From assembly GCA_003167415.1 (NCBI GenBank), contig PMTF01000019.1, forward strand, positions 62,001 to 126,000: a stretch of DNA of 64,000 nt, in the 5' to 3' direction. The notes under the pieces are model-generated. The model ran no database searches, had not been told where the DNA came from, and saw nothing but the letters and a program-made list of their open reading frames with translations. Of the stretch, positions 53,118-62,499 are shown piece by piece; positions within the stretch are counted from its first letter, which is position 1; every line of letters begins with the position of its first letter. The DNA is from Acidimicrobiaceae bacterium (lineage in GTDB: Bacteria; Actinomycetota; Acidimicrobiia; Acidimicrobiales; RAAP-2). The translations under genes were made by a program, and so were the position numbers.

Positions 53118-54797
53118 ATGGTTGCTCAGTTCATTTTCACCATGCGAGACCTCCGACGGTTTTACCCACCGGACCGGGAAGTTCTTCGCGGCATCAATCT
53201 CTCGTTCTATCCCGGCGCCAAAATCGGCGTGATCGGCGCCAACGGATCCGGTAAGTCGTCACTTCTACGGATCATGGCGGGACTCGACGACGGCTTCAGC
53301 GGCGAGGCCCGACTCACCCCGGGCTTCAGCGTGGGCTACCTCTCCCAGGAACCGCAGCTCGATCCCACGAAGGACGTCGTGGGCAACGTGGCCGACGGCA
53401 TTGCCGAGCAGCGGGACCTCCTGATCCGATTCAACGAGGTCTGCGCCGCCATGGCCGATCCCGACGCCGATTTCGACGCTCTGCTTAGTGAACAGTCCGA
53501 TCTCCAGACGAAGATTGACGCCGCCAACGCGTGGGACCTGGAGCGAACCCTCGAGATCGCCATGGACGCGTTACGCCTGCCCCCACCCGACGCCGACGTG
53601 ACGGTCTTGTCCGGTGGCGAGCGCCGGCGCGTGGCGCTCTGTCGCCTTCTGCTGTCGACGCCCGACCTCTTATTGCTAGACGAGCCGACGAACCACTTGG
53701 ACGCCGAGTCGGTGGCGTGGCTCGAGCGAACGCTCCAGGACTACAGCGGCACGGTGGTCGCGATCACCCACGATCGGTACTTCTTGGACAACGCCGCGTC
53801 GTGGATCCTGGAACTGGACCGGGGTCACGGAATCCCGTGGGAGGGTAACTACTCGTCGTGGCTCGAACAGAAGCAGGCTCGGCTCGCGCAAGAAGAGAAG
53901 TCGGACAAGGTCCGTCAGGCGGCGCTCGAACGCGAACTCGAGTGGATCCGAATGTCGCCGCGCGCCCGTCAGAGCAAGGGCAAGGCCCGACTCAGCGCCT
54001 TCAACGAGTTGGTGGCCGAGTCCGAGTCGAGTGAACGACGCGCCGACCGACTGGAGATCACCATCCCCCCCGGTCCTCGCTTGGGCGACGTCGTCGTGAA
54101 CGCCTTCGACGTGGTCAAGGGTTTCGACGACCGGCTGTTGATCGAGGACTTGAACTTCCTGCTCCCGCCGGGCGGCATCGTCGGGGTCATCGGGGCGAAC
54201 GGCGCCGGAAAGACGACGCTCTTCAAGATGATGCTCGGCCAAGAGAAGCCCGATGGCGGGTCCTTTGAGGTGGGCAGCACCGTCGCCTTCGCCTACGTTG
54301 ATCAGTCTCGCGACAATCTCAATCCCGACGCGACGGTATTCGATGAGATCAGTGAGGGCCAGGAACAGATGATCGTCGGCAACCGGGAGATCCACGCTCG
54401 CGCCTACGTCGCGAGTTTCGGCTTCAAGGGCAGTGACCAACAGAAGAAGGTGGGCGAGATTTCGGGGGGCGAGCGCAATCGCGTCCAGTTGGCGAAGGTG
54501 CTGCGAAGCGGCGGCAACGTATTGCTATTGGACGAACCGACCAACGACCTCGACGTCGATACGTTGCGCGCGCTCGAAGACGGACTCCTGACGTTTCCGG
54601 GTTGTGCCGTCGTCATCAGCCACGACCGCTGGTTCCTCGACCGGATCGCTACCCACGTACTCGCCTTCGAAGGTGACGCCGTCGTGCGTTGGTTCGAAGG
54701 GAACTTCTCGGACTACGAAGTCGAGCGTCACAAGCGCCTCGGCACTGACGCTGACCAGCCCCATCGGATTCGCTACAAGCCCATCACTCGTTCTTGA
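53118..54797 (+). CDS. ettA: ABC-F translational throttle protein EttA
   Basis: This 559-residue protein has two ABC domains and no membrane part. Walker A motifs are 'GANGSGKSS' and 'GANGAGKTT'. Signatures are '[11 protein letters not shown]' and '[11 protein letters not shown]'. Walker B segments are '[11 protein letters not shown]' and '[11 protein letters not shown]'. The inter-domain linker holds '[21 protein letters not shown]', the EttA-type P-site tRNA-interaction motif. The opening '[22 protein letters not shown]' is typical of EttA. It acts in the ribosomal E site and responds to ATP/ADP ratio. The ATG at 53118 has GGAGGG just upstream; a 15-codon longer frame is not needed. Confidence 0.95.
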   Translation: MVAQFIFTMRDLRRFYPPDREVLRGINLSFYPGAKIGVIGANGSGKSSLLRIMAGLDDGFSGEARLTPGFSVGYLSQEPQLDPTKDVVGNVADGIAEQRDLLIRFNEVCAAMADPDADFDALLSEQSDLQTKIDAANAWDLERTLEIAMDALRLPPPDADVTVLSGGERRRVALCRLLLSTPDLLLLDEPTNHLDAESVAWLERTLQDYSGTVVAITHDRYFLDNAASWILELDRGHGIPWEGNYSSWLEQKQARLAQEEKSDKVRQAALERELEWIRMSPRARQSKGKARLSAFNELVAESESSERRADRLEITIPPGPRLGDVVVNAFDVVKGFDDRLLIEDLNFLLPPGGIVGVIGANGAGKTTLFKMMLGQEKPDGGSFEVGSTVAFAYVDQSRDNLNPDATVFDEISEGQEQMIVGNREIHARAYVASFGFKGSDQQKKVGEISGGERNRVQLAKVLRSGGNVLLLDEPTNDLDVDTLRALEDGLLTFPGCAVVISHDRWFLDRIATHVLAFEGDAVVRWFEGNFSDYEVERHKRLGTDADQPHRIRYKPITRS

Positions 54798-54812
54798 CGC
54801 CCGGGGCGGTCG

Positions 54813-54818
54813 TAATGT
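54813..54818 (+). promoter_or_regulatory. -10 element of the tryptophan dioxygenase gene
   Basis: TAATGT, spacer GGGCCC, GTG at 54825. Confidence 0.55.
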
Positions 54819-54824
54819 GGGCCC

Positions 54825-55580
54825 GTGGCTAAAGGCACCGACTATTCGACGTACCTGCGCATTAACGACCTTCTGAAACTGCAGATTCCACTGACCGAAG
54901 ACGCCCCGGACGAACTGCTCTTCATCGTGGTCCACCAGTCCTACGAGCTTTGGTTCAAGGTGATCGTCGACGAGTTGCGCCGAGCGGCCACTGCGCTGCA
55001 CGACAACCGTCCCTGGCTCGCCGTCTCGCACCTGCGCCGGATCGTCTCGATCGAGGACCTTCTCCTCACCCATCTGCAACTGCTGGATTCCATGTCACCC
55101 GAGGGCTTTCTCCAGTTTCGCGACCCGCTGGACCCGGCCTCGGGATTCCAATCCTTCCAGTTCCGCGCGATTGAGTTCCTGAGCGGCGGCGGTAAGAGGG
55201 CGATGCTCACCTTCGAGATCTTCGACGACGACCAGCGCGCGTGGCTCAAGGAGATGAGCGAGATTCCCTCGGTGTGGTCGGGCTTCGAGCACTCCTTGCG
55301 ACTCACCACGGGCGCCGCGAACGACGATCTACTGGACGTCCTTCGAGCGCTCTATCTGTTCCACGACGAACCCGCATTGAGCGCACTGCACTCGGTCGCC
55401 GAGTTGTTAATGGATCACGACGGGCACCTGGCGATGTGGCGACACCAACACATGTTGATGGCCGGTCGACAGATCGGACGGCGTCCCGGCACCGGCGGCA
55501 GCGAGGGCATGGCCTATCTCGATACGACGTTGGCCCAGCGCCTCTACCCGGCGTTATGGGAAGTGCGGTCGGTTCTGTGA
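54825..55580 (+). CDS. kynA: Tryptophan 2,3-dioxygenase
   Basis: This 251-residue heme dioxygenase has the distal-site 'FIVVHQSYELWFKVIVDEL' (active-site His and Phe/Tyr region), 'FRDPLDPASGFQSFQFRAIEFLSG' and the proximal heme His in 'LAMWRHQHMLMAGRQIGRRPGTGGSEGMAYL' (in part). It oxidises L-tryptophan to N-formylkynurenine, the first step of the kynurenine route. It is slightly short compared with Xanthomonas TDO (298). The GTG is six bases after TAATGT. Kynureninase starts inside its stop codon, so the two are translated together. Confidence 0.95.
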   Translation: MAKGTDYSTYLRINDLLKLQIPLTEDAPDELLFIVVHQSYELWFKVIVDELRRAATALHDNRPWLAVSHLRRIVSIEDLLLTHLQLLDSMSPEGFLQFRDPLDPASGFQSFQFRAIEFLSGGGKRAMLTFEIFDDDQRAWLKEMSEIPSVWSGFEHSLRLTTGAANDDLLDVLRALYLFHDEPALSALHSVAELLMDHDGHLAMWRHQHMLMAGRQIGRRPGTGGSEGMAYLDTTLAQRLYPALWEVRSVL

Positions 55581-56809
55581 TTAACCGCGACGCCTGCCAA
55601 CGGATGGACGAGGCCGACGTCCTCGCACCACTACGTCAGGAGTTCACGCTCAACGACGACGAGATCTACCTCGACGGCAACTCCCTCGGTCCGGTGTCGA
55701 CCTCCGTTCGACGACGGGTGAGTGAGGTCATTGATGACGAGTGGGGCCGAGGACTCGTGCGCAGTTGGAACGACGCGGGGTGGATGGGGGAGCCGACGAG
55801 GCTCGGTGATCGGATTGCGCCACTGATTGGAGCCGGCCCCGGCGAGGTGCTCGTCGCCGACACCCTCACTTTTCTGATTGCCAAACTGATCGGCGCCGCC
55901 CTCGAGCACCGACCCGATCGGCACGTCGTGTTGACCGACGCTGCGAACTTCCACTCCGATATCTACATCATCGAGGCCATGTGCGAGCGAGCGGGACGAC
56001 CGGTCACGATGAAGACCATCGACCGGGACCGACTGGAGGAGTATCTCGACGACGACGTGGCCCTCGTCGAGTTGACCCAGGTTGACTATCGCACGGGCGA
56101 GTCACTCGACATGGCCGGCATCACGGCGAAAGTGCACGCGGCGGGCGCGCTGATGCTGTGGGACTTCGCCCACTCGGTCGGCGCCGTGCCCCTGGACGTG
56201 ACCGGCGCCGACGTCGACTTCGCCGCCGGCTGCGGGTACAAGTACCTGAACGGCGGTCCCGGTGCCCCGGCCTTTCTCTACGTGCGCAAGTCCTGGCAGG
56301 GCAAGCTCCGTAATCCACTACCGGGATGGCTCGGCCACGCCCGGCCCTTTGATTTCGAACTGACCTACGTGCCGGCCGACGGGATGCAAGCCTTCGTTAC
56401 CTCGTCGCCGTCGATCGTGGCCCTCGCCGCTCTCGACGGTGCACTGGACATTTGGGACCGCGCTTCGGTAGACCAAGTTCGCGTCAAGAGCCTGGCCCTG
56501 ACGGACCTGTTCATCGGACTCGTCGAAGAACGGCTGCCCGGCATCTTTGAGGTCGTGACGCCGCTCGATCACGCGAAACGTGGCAGTCAGGTGGCCCTTC
56601 GCCATCCCGAGGGGTACGGCATCATCCAGGCTCTAATCGAAAACGGCGTCATCGGCGACTTTCGAGCCCCGGATATCTGTCGCTTCGGCTTCACGCCGTT
56701 GTACTTACGCTTCGTCGACGTCTTTGACGCGGTCGAAGGAATCTCGAAGGTCATCACTACAGAATCCTTCCGAGACCGGCGGTTCGCCGTGCGCAACGCC
56801 GTCACCTGA
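55577..56809 (+). CDS. kynU: Kynureninase
   Basis: This 410-residue PLP enzyme of fold type I has 'IYLDGNSLGPVSTSVRRRVSEVIDDEWGRGLVRSWNDAGW' (in parts), 'VLVADTLTFLIAKLIGAAL', 'LMLWDFAHSVGAVPLDVTGADVDFAAGCGYKYLNGGPGAPAF' (in parts) with the PLP Lys in 'GYKYLNGG', and the C-terminal 'RAPDICRFGFTPLYLRFVDVFDAVE'. It converts kynurenine to anthranilate and alanine. The GTG overlaps the dioxygenase stop (GTGA). No kynurenine formamidase (kynB) or kynurenine monooxygenase is next to it, so the pathway is completed elsewhere and leads to anthranilate. Confidence 0.95.
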   Translation: MINRDACQRMDEADVLAPLRQEFTLNDDEIYLDGNSLGPVSTSVRRRVSEVIDDEWGRGLVRSWNDAGWMGEPTRLGDRIAPLIGAGPGEVLVADTLTFLIAKLIGAALEHRPDRHVVLTDAANFHSDIYIIEAMCERAGRPVTMKTIDRDRLEEYLDDDVALVELTQVDYRTGESLDMAGITAKVHAAGALMLWDFAHSVGAVPLDVTGADVDFAAGCGYKYLNGGPGAPAFLYVRKSWQGKLRNPLPGWLGHARPFDFELTYVPADGMQAFVTSSPSIVALAALDGALDIWDRASVDQVRVKSLALTDLFIGLVEERLPGIFEVVTPLDHAKRGSQVALRHPEGYGIIQALIENGVIGDFRAPDICRFGFTPLYLRFVDVFDAVEGISKVITTESFRDRRFAVRNAVT

Positions 56810-56972
56810 GATTCCCTGTCGGGCCACTGAACAGAACCCATACGACCTGGTTCGAACGCCAGTGAGGGTGTCCACTCCCTCGCGCCGGGCCTCTTCAATG
56901 CCAAGGTGACCGGCCTCGAGGGAACAATTCGACTTCGCCAGCGAGGTTTTCACCTCCTGGAAGGCTACGTTT

Positions 56973-57992
56973 TTATTCGGCAACGAGGATGCGCGATCGT
57001 CCAGCGATCTTTGAATCTTTCGCACGTTGCTGTGCTCTTTGCATCGCTAACAAAGGGTCATCGTTGGCCATTACCATTGTCACGCCTCCAGAGAAAGTAA
57101 CTGGCAGGTCTCCGATCCGAAGATTCTGCTCCGGATGTTCGAGGAGAGAGTTCAGTTCGTGACAGACACTGGTTGCTGTGAACCCGGGTAAACTGAGGAC
57201 GAACTCGTCGCCTCCCCAACGGGCCACAATGCCAGTCGGTGAAATACTCTCGAGCAAACGCTTCACGCCTATCAAGGCCCGATCTCCGGCTCCCCAGTTG
57301 TCCCCTTGGCTCTTATTGAGAATCCGCATATTATCTAAGTCCACAAATGCGAGGGCGTAGGGAGTATCGAAGGAAGGTTCGAGCTCTTCGTAACCCCTTC
57401 GGTTCAGTGCCCCTGTTAGCGGGTCGCGCTGGGAAATAATAATTGCAAGTTGAGAGCGGAAACGGCCAAGTTCAGCTTGCAGACCGTTGAGTTTGGCAAG
57501 GTTTGCCAGATCCTCTGCCTTCTGTTTGAGCTTCCATTGCGCTCGCGCACGATGTATGCGTTGTGCAGTCCAAAGCAGGTGCGTTTCTCCGGGAAGCGGC
57601 GAAGGGCCCGACACGGAAGTGACTCGAACGAGCACGGGAACACTCTTCCCGTTGATTCGCCAAGACGCCGTATTCAACTCGTGCCTCAGTCGACGACCCT
57701 CTACCGCAACTTCGTCTTGGTTGAGGCCATCGATCAGAACTGCGAACTTGTCAGCGTCAACCCTTGCAACGAAGGCTTGAGGACAGAGACCGTGCAACCG
57801 AACGGCAAGCTCCACTAGAACTTCGTCACCGGTGGACCAGTCGAAGTCACTGTTGAGTCTCCGGAGGCCGACAAGATCCACGAGTACAAGTCCGTAGTGT
57901 CTCTCAACAACGGAATTGCGGGCTTGCGCGTCAAACTTCACCTCTTGGGCCATCAATTCGCCCGTATCAGCCGCCCCCGTCAATCGGTCCAT
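56973..57992 (-). CDS. Tandem GGDEF-domain protein, first domain degenerate
   Basis: This 339-residue protein has two GGDEF domains in a row. The first (about 1-135) starts directly with 'DRLTGAADTGEL' and has 'RVDADKFAVLIDG' where GGDEF should be, so it is inactive. A helical linker (about 140-185) follows. The second (about 190-335) has 'RDPLTGALNRRGYEEL', 'LAFVDLDNMRILNKSQGDNWGAGDRALIGV' (in part) and an intact 'RWGGDEFVLSLPG', so it could make cyclic di-GMP. No I-site RxxD is seen before the motif. There is no sensor domain. The sequence just upstream may be its lost N-terminal part. The coding sequence is noticeably less GC-rich than neighbours. Confidence 0.85.
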   Translation of the reverse strand: MDRLTGAADTGELMAQEVKFDAQARNSVVERHYGLVLVDLVGLRRLNSDFDWSTGDEVLVELAVRLHGLCPQAFVARVDADKFAVLIDGLNQDEVAVEGRRLRHELNTASWRINGKSVPVLVRVTSVSGPSPLPGETHLLWTAQRIHRARAQWKLKQKAEDLANLAKLNGLQAELGRFRSQLAIIISQRDPLTGALNRRGYEELEPSFDTPYALAFVDLDNMRILNKSQGDNWGAGDRALIGVKRLLESISPTGIVARWGGDEFVLSLPGFTATSVCHELNSLLEHPEQNLRIGDLPVTFSGGVTMVMANDDPLLAMQRAQQRAKDSKIAGRSRILVAE

Positions 57993-58246
57993 TTTGGAAT
58001 ACGCCTCACCCGTCTCTGCCTTTCATCGTCTCACATCCTGCAGCAATGGGTTCCGGGCATCAACTCTAGGGATCGCATCCCTGCTCCAGAATCCCCTTAG
58101 GTCCGACGATATCTCCGGATTGGACAGCGATATCCGTGGAGGATGATTCGCTCAAAGGCTCACCGGTAATCTCGGTTTGAACCAGCTGCTCGACCTTTCC
58201 AAGTGTCCGGTACCGGGCGTTGGGACACCCCAGCGGATCCGGGAAC
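57993..58246 (-). other. Gap upstream of the GGDEF gene with a possible coding remnant
   Basis: In the same frame as the GGDEF gene, ten codons before its ATG, there is a TGA (58023-58025). Upstream of that the frame stays open for about 42 codons and reads protein-like text such as 'LRGFWSRDAIPRVDARNPLL'. It has no good start codon. It may be the remains of a longer N-terminal part. Otherwise I see nothing here. Confidence 0.35.
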
Positions 58247-59101
58247 CTACGCCTTGTAGGCGTAGAAGCCTTGGCCCGATTTTCGACCTAAAAGACCGGC
58301 TTGGGTCATGCGCGACAACAGTGGCGGAGGCGCGAGGTGGGGCTCCTTGAACTCCTCGTAGAGCGATTCGGCCACGGCGAGGGTGGTGTCCAGGCCGATG
58401 AGGTCCGTCAACGCCAACGGTCCGAGGGGGTGGGCGCAGCCCACGACCATGCCGGTGTCGATGTCCTCGGCGCTGGCGAAACCGGACTCCAGCATTCGGA
58501 TCGCCGACAGTAGATAGGGGATTAAGAGCGCGTTGACGACGAATCCGGCCCGGTCCTTCGAGTAAATAACGCGCTTATTCAACGAATCGGTGGCGTAGGC
58601 GTGGACGCGCTCGGTGGTATCGGCGCTGGTGAGCAGCGACGAAATCACTTCCACGAGCCGCAGAACCGGCACGGGATTGAAAAAGTGCATGCCCACGACC
58701 TGTTCGGGTCGCTTCGTGGCCATCGCGAGCTTGATAATCGGGATCGACGACGTATTGGTGGCCAAAATCGCCCTCGGGTCCGTCACCACCGCGTCGAGCC
58801 GTTGGAAAACGTCGATCTTGAGTTTTTCGTCCTCCGCGACGGCTTCGATGACCATTCCACGGTCCGCGAGCTTTGCGAAGTCCTCGCTGAAGCTCAGATT
58901 GCCCCTTGCTCGATTGGCGTCGTCTTCGGGCAGCTTGCCCGAAGCCACTGCTCTCTCAAGGGATCGCTCGATGCGGGCTTGGCCTTGGGCGAGCGCGTCG
59001 GCGTCTCGCTCGATCACCACGACGTCGGCTCCGGCGCGAGCGCAAATCTCGGCGATACCCGAGCCCATCAGTCCACAACCGACCACGCCAATTCTTTCCA
59101 T
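58247..59101 (-). CDS. 3-hydroxybutyryl-CoA dehydrogenase
   Basis: This 284-residue NAD-dependent enzyme has the Rossmann motif 'IGVVGCGLMGSGIAEICARAGADVVVIE' (in part). The catalytic region has 'NTSSIPIIKLA' and His-Glu-type 'GMHFFNPVPVLRLVEVISS' with the active-site His. The C-terminal dimerisation domain carries 'DRAGFVVNALLIPYLLSAIRMLESG' and 'MVVGCAHPLGPLALTDLIGLD'. The length is that of stand-alone Hbd/FadB2 enzymes. It acts in short-chain acyl-CoA oxidation or synthesis. GAGGAG lies six bases before the ATG. It stands alone as a transcription unit. Confidence 0.95.
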   Translation of the reverse strand: MERIGVVGCGLMGSGIAEICARAGADVVVIERDADALAQGQARIERSLERAVASGKLPEDDANRARGNLSFSEDFAKLADRGMVIEAVAEDEKLKIDVFQRLDAVVTDPRAILATNTSSIPIIKLAMATKRPEQVVGMHFFNPVPVLRLVEVISSLLTSADTTERVHAYATDSLNKRVIYSKDRAGFVVNALLIPYLLSAIRMLESGFASAEDIDTGMVVGCAHPLGPLALTDLIGLDTTLAVAESLYEEFKEPHLAPPPLLSRMTQAGLLGRKSGQGFYAYKA

Positions 59102-59251
59102 TCGAGTCTCCTCTTTTGTCGAAGCATGGGCTTCGCGACGGCAAAGTCTACGTCCGAGCCATCACGCCCAACGACTGAGGGTCCAACCGTCGGTGAGTAC
59201 GATTAGCAGAACTTTGAAGTGCAACACGAGCCCTATTAATAAGGAGACGCC

Positions 59252-59734
59252 ATGGACACCGTGAATGTCATCGTCGAGATCCCCCGCGACAGTAAAAACA
59301 AGTACGAATACGACCACGACAACCACACGATCAAACTCGACCGCCATTTGATCGTCTCCATGGGCTACCCGGCCGAGTACGGGTTCATCCCCGACACCCT
59401 CGGCGGTGACGGCGACCCCCTCGACGCCCTGGTTTTGACCGAATACCCGACGTTCCCCGGGTGCCTCATCGAGTCCAAGATCCTGGGCATGTGCAATATG
59501 ACCGACGAGAACGGGGAGGACGCGAAGTTGATCTGCGTTCCGGATTATGACCCCAAATGGAAATCAGCGACTGACATCAATGACGTTCCCAAGCAAACTC
59601 TCGACCGTATCGCCCATTTCTTCACGGTGTATAAGGATTTGGATGAGGGCAAATGGATGAAAGTGGAGAATTACGTGGGTCGAGCCGAGGCGTTGGCTGA
59701 ACTGGAGGCCTCGATCGCCCGGTTCAAGGGCTAA
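59252..59734 (+). CDS. ppa: Inorganic pyrophosphatase (class A)
   Basis: This 160-residue cytoplasmic enzyme has 'VIVEIPRDSKNKYEYDHD', 'GYPAEYGFIPDTLGGDGDPLDALVL' (in part) with the metal-binding D-G-D-P-L-D signature, 'MTDENGEDAKLICVP' and 'FFTVYKDLDEGKWMKVENYVG'. It hydrolyses pyrophosphate from biosynthesis and needs Mg2+. An AAGGAG ribosome site sits seven bases before the ATG. The length matches actinobacterial Ppa. Confidence 0.97.
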   Translation: MDTVNVIVEIPRDSKNKYEYDHDNHTIKLDRHLIVSMGYPAEYGFIPDTLGGDGDPLDALVLTEYPTFPGCLIESKILGMCNMTDENGEDAKLICVPDYDPKWKSATDINDVPKQTLDRIAHFFTVYKDLDEGKWMKVENYVGRAEALAELEASIARFKG

Positions 59735-59752
59735 TCAGCCTCGAAATCTCCC

Positions 59753-60356
59753 ATGTCGATCATTGGCGACTCCTCCGCACATCTAGTCGCCGGTCACCCA
59801 GACCCGGCATTTCCTGCTCGGAACCCAACTGCTCTTCTTCTTCGCTTTGGCCTGGTGTCTCATCCTCAATCACGGACCGACGGCCGAAAATGACGGAATC
59901 TCCTTCTACGGCGTCTATCACGAGACGGTTGCCCTATTAATAGGCGGTTACGCCGCAGCGTTCGTGGGGCTTTGGCGAACGTCCACTCATTTCAAGGTCT
60001 CGGGAGTTTCAACCTTCACCTGGGTCGGACTGAGAGTCATCGCGATTTTGCTCTTCGTCTTGTTGGCAACACCATTCAATCGGGGAGCATTCCTCGACGG
60101 GACCCATATGGTGGCTGGCGTCCTTGGATCCTTGCTCGAACTCGAAGTGGCCCTGCAACTGGTTCGCGAGAGCCGTTCCCTGCGAACAGTGCTCGGTCTC
60201 GCGGTCCTTCTACTGGGCGCGGGAATGGCCGCGGCCTCGTTGCCGGACTGGCACTTCGCCTACCTCCTCTAAGGCGAAATCGTTTTCCAGATTGGATTTG
60301 CGTGGTGTCTCATCGAATGGACCTACGCATTGACCGACCGCATGAGAAGAATGTAG
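59753..60356 (+). pseudogene. Broken integral membrane protein gene
   Basis: A frame covering 59787-60272 encodes several membrane helices ('VALLIGGYAAAFVGLW', 'WVGLRVIAILLFVLLATPF', 'TVLGLAVLLLGAGMAAASL'). It has no ATG or GTG at its beginning: its first helix ('FLLGTQLLFFFALAWCLIL') is entered from an in-frame TAG at 59784. At the 3' end, after TAA at 60270-60272, the same frame continues with a further membrane-like helix ('EIVFQIGFAWCLIEWTYAL') and a basic tail up to TAG at 60354-60356. An ATG at 59753 is in another frame. I read this as a gene damaged by a 5' frameshift and a nonsense change. A TTG start at 59847 giving a shortened 141-residue protein is the alternative. Family not recognised. 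Confidence 0.65.
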
Positions 60357-60489
60357 GTACGTCACATCACAAAATTGGACGATGCAGTAGGGAGTGACTT
60401 CTCGGTAGTGGCAATTGGCCAGTTGAATCGTCGGAGAATTACGTTAAACATCGAGGTGACGAGTCGTTGCAGCGACTGAGCTCGTGTCG

Positions 60490-61812
60490 TTAAAACTTCG
60501 GCTCGAAATCGGTCCGGAGTTCCCAGCCGCTGTGACCACCCACGGGCTTGGCGCAGAGAATCTGATGAATTTCGAGGTGGTGACGCTCGAAGCCGTAGGC
60601 CGATCCTGACATGTAGAGACGCCACACGCGAGCGCGTTCTGCACCGACCTCTTCGACGGCCTCGTCGAATCGTTTGGCCAGGTTGGCCACCCAGTGACGC
60701 AGCGTGAGCGCGTAGTGCTCGCGCAGACTCTCGAGATGACGAACCTCGAAACCGTGCGCTTGGAACATCGACACCATGGTGCCGACCTCGTGGAGCTCGC
60801 CGTCGGGAAAGACGTAGCGCTCCATGAAGGGGCTACCGATCTTGGACGGGCCGCGCAGGCCTAGCGCGATCCGCACCTGTCTCGACAGCTCCGACACCTT
60901 TGAAGGGTCCGGGTCATCGTCGAATGAGACCGGTCGTCCAATGGCGTGATTGAGGAAACGTCCACCCGGACGTAGAAGATCGAAGAGTTGTTGGGTGTAG
61001 GTGGGCAGCGAACTGCGTCCGACGTGTTCTGACATACCAATGGAACTGATCGCGTCGAAGGATCCGTCGAGAACGTCGCGAAAATCTTGCAGCCGAAACT
61101 CCACCAAGTGGCCGACGCCTTCACGTCGAGCCTGTTCCATAGCGTATCGGCGCTGTGGTTCGGACAAGGTGATACCGACCACCGAAGCGCCGTATTCGCG
61201 CGCCGCGTGAATCGCCATGGCCCCCCAACCACAACCGACGTCGAGCAGACGCGTACCCGGGCCGAGTTCGAGCTTGCGTGCCACGAGGTCAACCTTGCGG
61301 CGCTGGGCCTGTTCGAGCGTGTCGTTGCTCGTCCGAAACACGGCGCACGAGTACGTCATGGAAGGGCCGAGCACCATTCCGTAGAAGGTGTTTGAGACGT
61401 CGTAGTGATGCGAGATGGCCTGACGATCGCGCGAGCGACTGTGCAAGGCACCGCGCTGTTTGGCTTCGATCTTGGGGGGGGCGATCGGGCGAAGGGTGCC
61501 GAGGCCGACGACCGTTAACAGTGCGCGCAGATTCTCAATTTTCAACAAGCTACGCATTGGCGGGATCGAGAGGTCAAACAGAGCGTCGAGATCTCCGTCG
61601 ATGTCGAGATCGCCCGCGACGTACGCACGCGCGACTCCAAGCTCCCCGGGGTGGGTGAGCACGCGGGTGAGGGCTTCGCGGCGCAGGATCTTCAAGGTGA
61701 GGTCGTTGCTGGCTGAAGCGACACTCGGCACGGCGACACTGCCGTCGTACGCTTCGACGCGAAAAGGAAGTTCGTTGTTAAACACGGCGGCGACAAACGA
61801 TGCGACATCCAT
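60490..61812 (-). CDS. Cyclopropane-fatty-acyl-phospholipid synthase family methyltransferase
   Basis: This 440-residue SAM-dependent enzyme has an N-terminal lipid-binding-like domain of about 130 residues ('LTRVLTHPGELGVARAYVAGDLDIDGDLDALFDL', in part). Then comes 'AISHHYDVSNTFYGMVLGPSMTYSCAVF', the SAM loop 'LLDVGCGWGAMAIHAAREYGASVVGITLSEPQ' (in part), 'SIGMSEHVG' and 'FMERYVFPDGELHEV'. These are diagnostic of CFA/mycolic-acid-type synthases. It adds a methylene or methyl group across unsaturated phospholipid acyl chains. The ATG has GGAGGT seven bases upstream. It is preceded by a long gap without genes. Confidence 0.94.
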   Translation of the reverse strand: MDVASFVAAVFNNELPFRVEAYDGSVAVPSVASASNDLTLKILRREALTRVLTHPGELGVARAYVAGDLDIDGDLDALFDLSIPPMRSLLKIENLRALLTVVGLGTLRPIAPPKIEAKQRGALHSRSRDRQAISHHYDVSNTFYGMVLGPSMTYSCAVFRTSNDTLEQAQRRKVDLVARKLELGPGTRLLDVGCGWGAMAIHAAREYGASVVGITLSEPQRRYAMEQARREGVGHLVEFRLQDFRDVLDGSFDAISSIGMSEHVGRSSLPTYTQQLFDLLRPGGRFLNHAIGRPVSFDDDPDPSKVSELSRQVRIALGLRGPSKIGSPFMERYVFPDGELHEVGTMVSMFQAHGFEVRHLESLREHYALTLRHWVANLAKRFDEAVEEVGAERARVWRLYMSGSAYGFERHHLEIHQILCAKPVGGHSGWELRTDFEPKF

Positions 61813-62499
61813 TGCGTGACCTCCAATCGTCTTCGCGATGACGATACGTCAACGACGACATTCCGCGCTAGCCCCCAGGGCATGATAATTATGTTGCGAA
61901 AGATTCCAACGTACGTCGTCTCCGCGGAGCATCGCCGATTCTCCAGGGATTACATGCAAAACTTCGTGTGAGCGAGGTGCCTCTAGGCCGTCGTTCCAGT
62001 TTGTCGACGGCAGGTGGCCGATTGGAGTGATCTGGGCATCCCTGGTTTTGTGCGCCTCGATACGAGCAGTTTGACGACGCCACTCGTTGTCGGCTTCGCT
62101 GACGTCGTGATGTCACAGAATTGATAAATGTCTTGAAGCGGCAGGTGCCGATAGACCGTCAGCGTTGTGATGGGTTTGTGACGGCGCACTTCGTATGGAT
62201 GGAGCGCCAAGATTAAGTACGCGTCATAAAAGCCGCGCGTCGCTTGAAGTGAAATGGCTTAACTCGTCCAATGACGTGAATGGAGCGGGCGCGCGATGAC
62301 GTCGTTGGTTGTCGTTCCGTTGAGGATGCGACGAACGGTGAATAATTGATCGTCCTAACGCAACAACATCCGTGCGAATCGACAACAAAGAGTTTTTATT
62401 CCGGTGAGAGTAATTGGTCATCCATGAGTGTAAATTACCGATATTCGGGATAGGTTATTAATCAGAAAAAGTTTTCACTGAGAACCGTTGGGGTGATTC
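61813..62499. other. Long gap without a recognisable gene
   Basis: This 687-base stretch is less GC-rich than its surroundings. The frames in it (for example 61983-62210 minus, 75 codons) have no family features and mixed codon use. Near the right end an inverted repeat GTAATT (62410-62415) / AATTAC (62433-62438) lies about 60-90 bases before pilB and could be regulatory. I see no tRNA or known riboswitch. It may hold promoters for both flanking genes and decayed sequence. Confidence 0.5.

Noticed and set aside
54794-54799. TTGACG as a -35 box for the tryptophan dioxygenase promoter
   Set aside because: It lies only 13 bases before the TAATGT -10, too close for a normal sigma-70-type promoter.
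61983-62210. 75-codon minus-strand frame in the gap before pilB
   Set aside because: It has no recognisable family, no ribosome site and no leaderless-type hexamer at its start.
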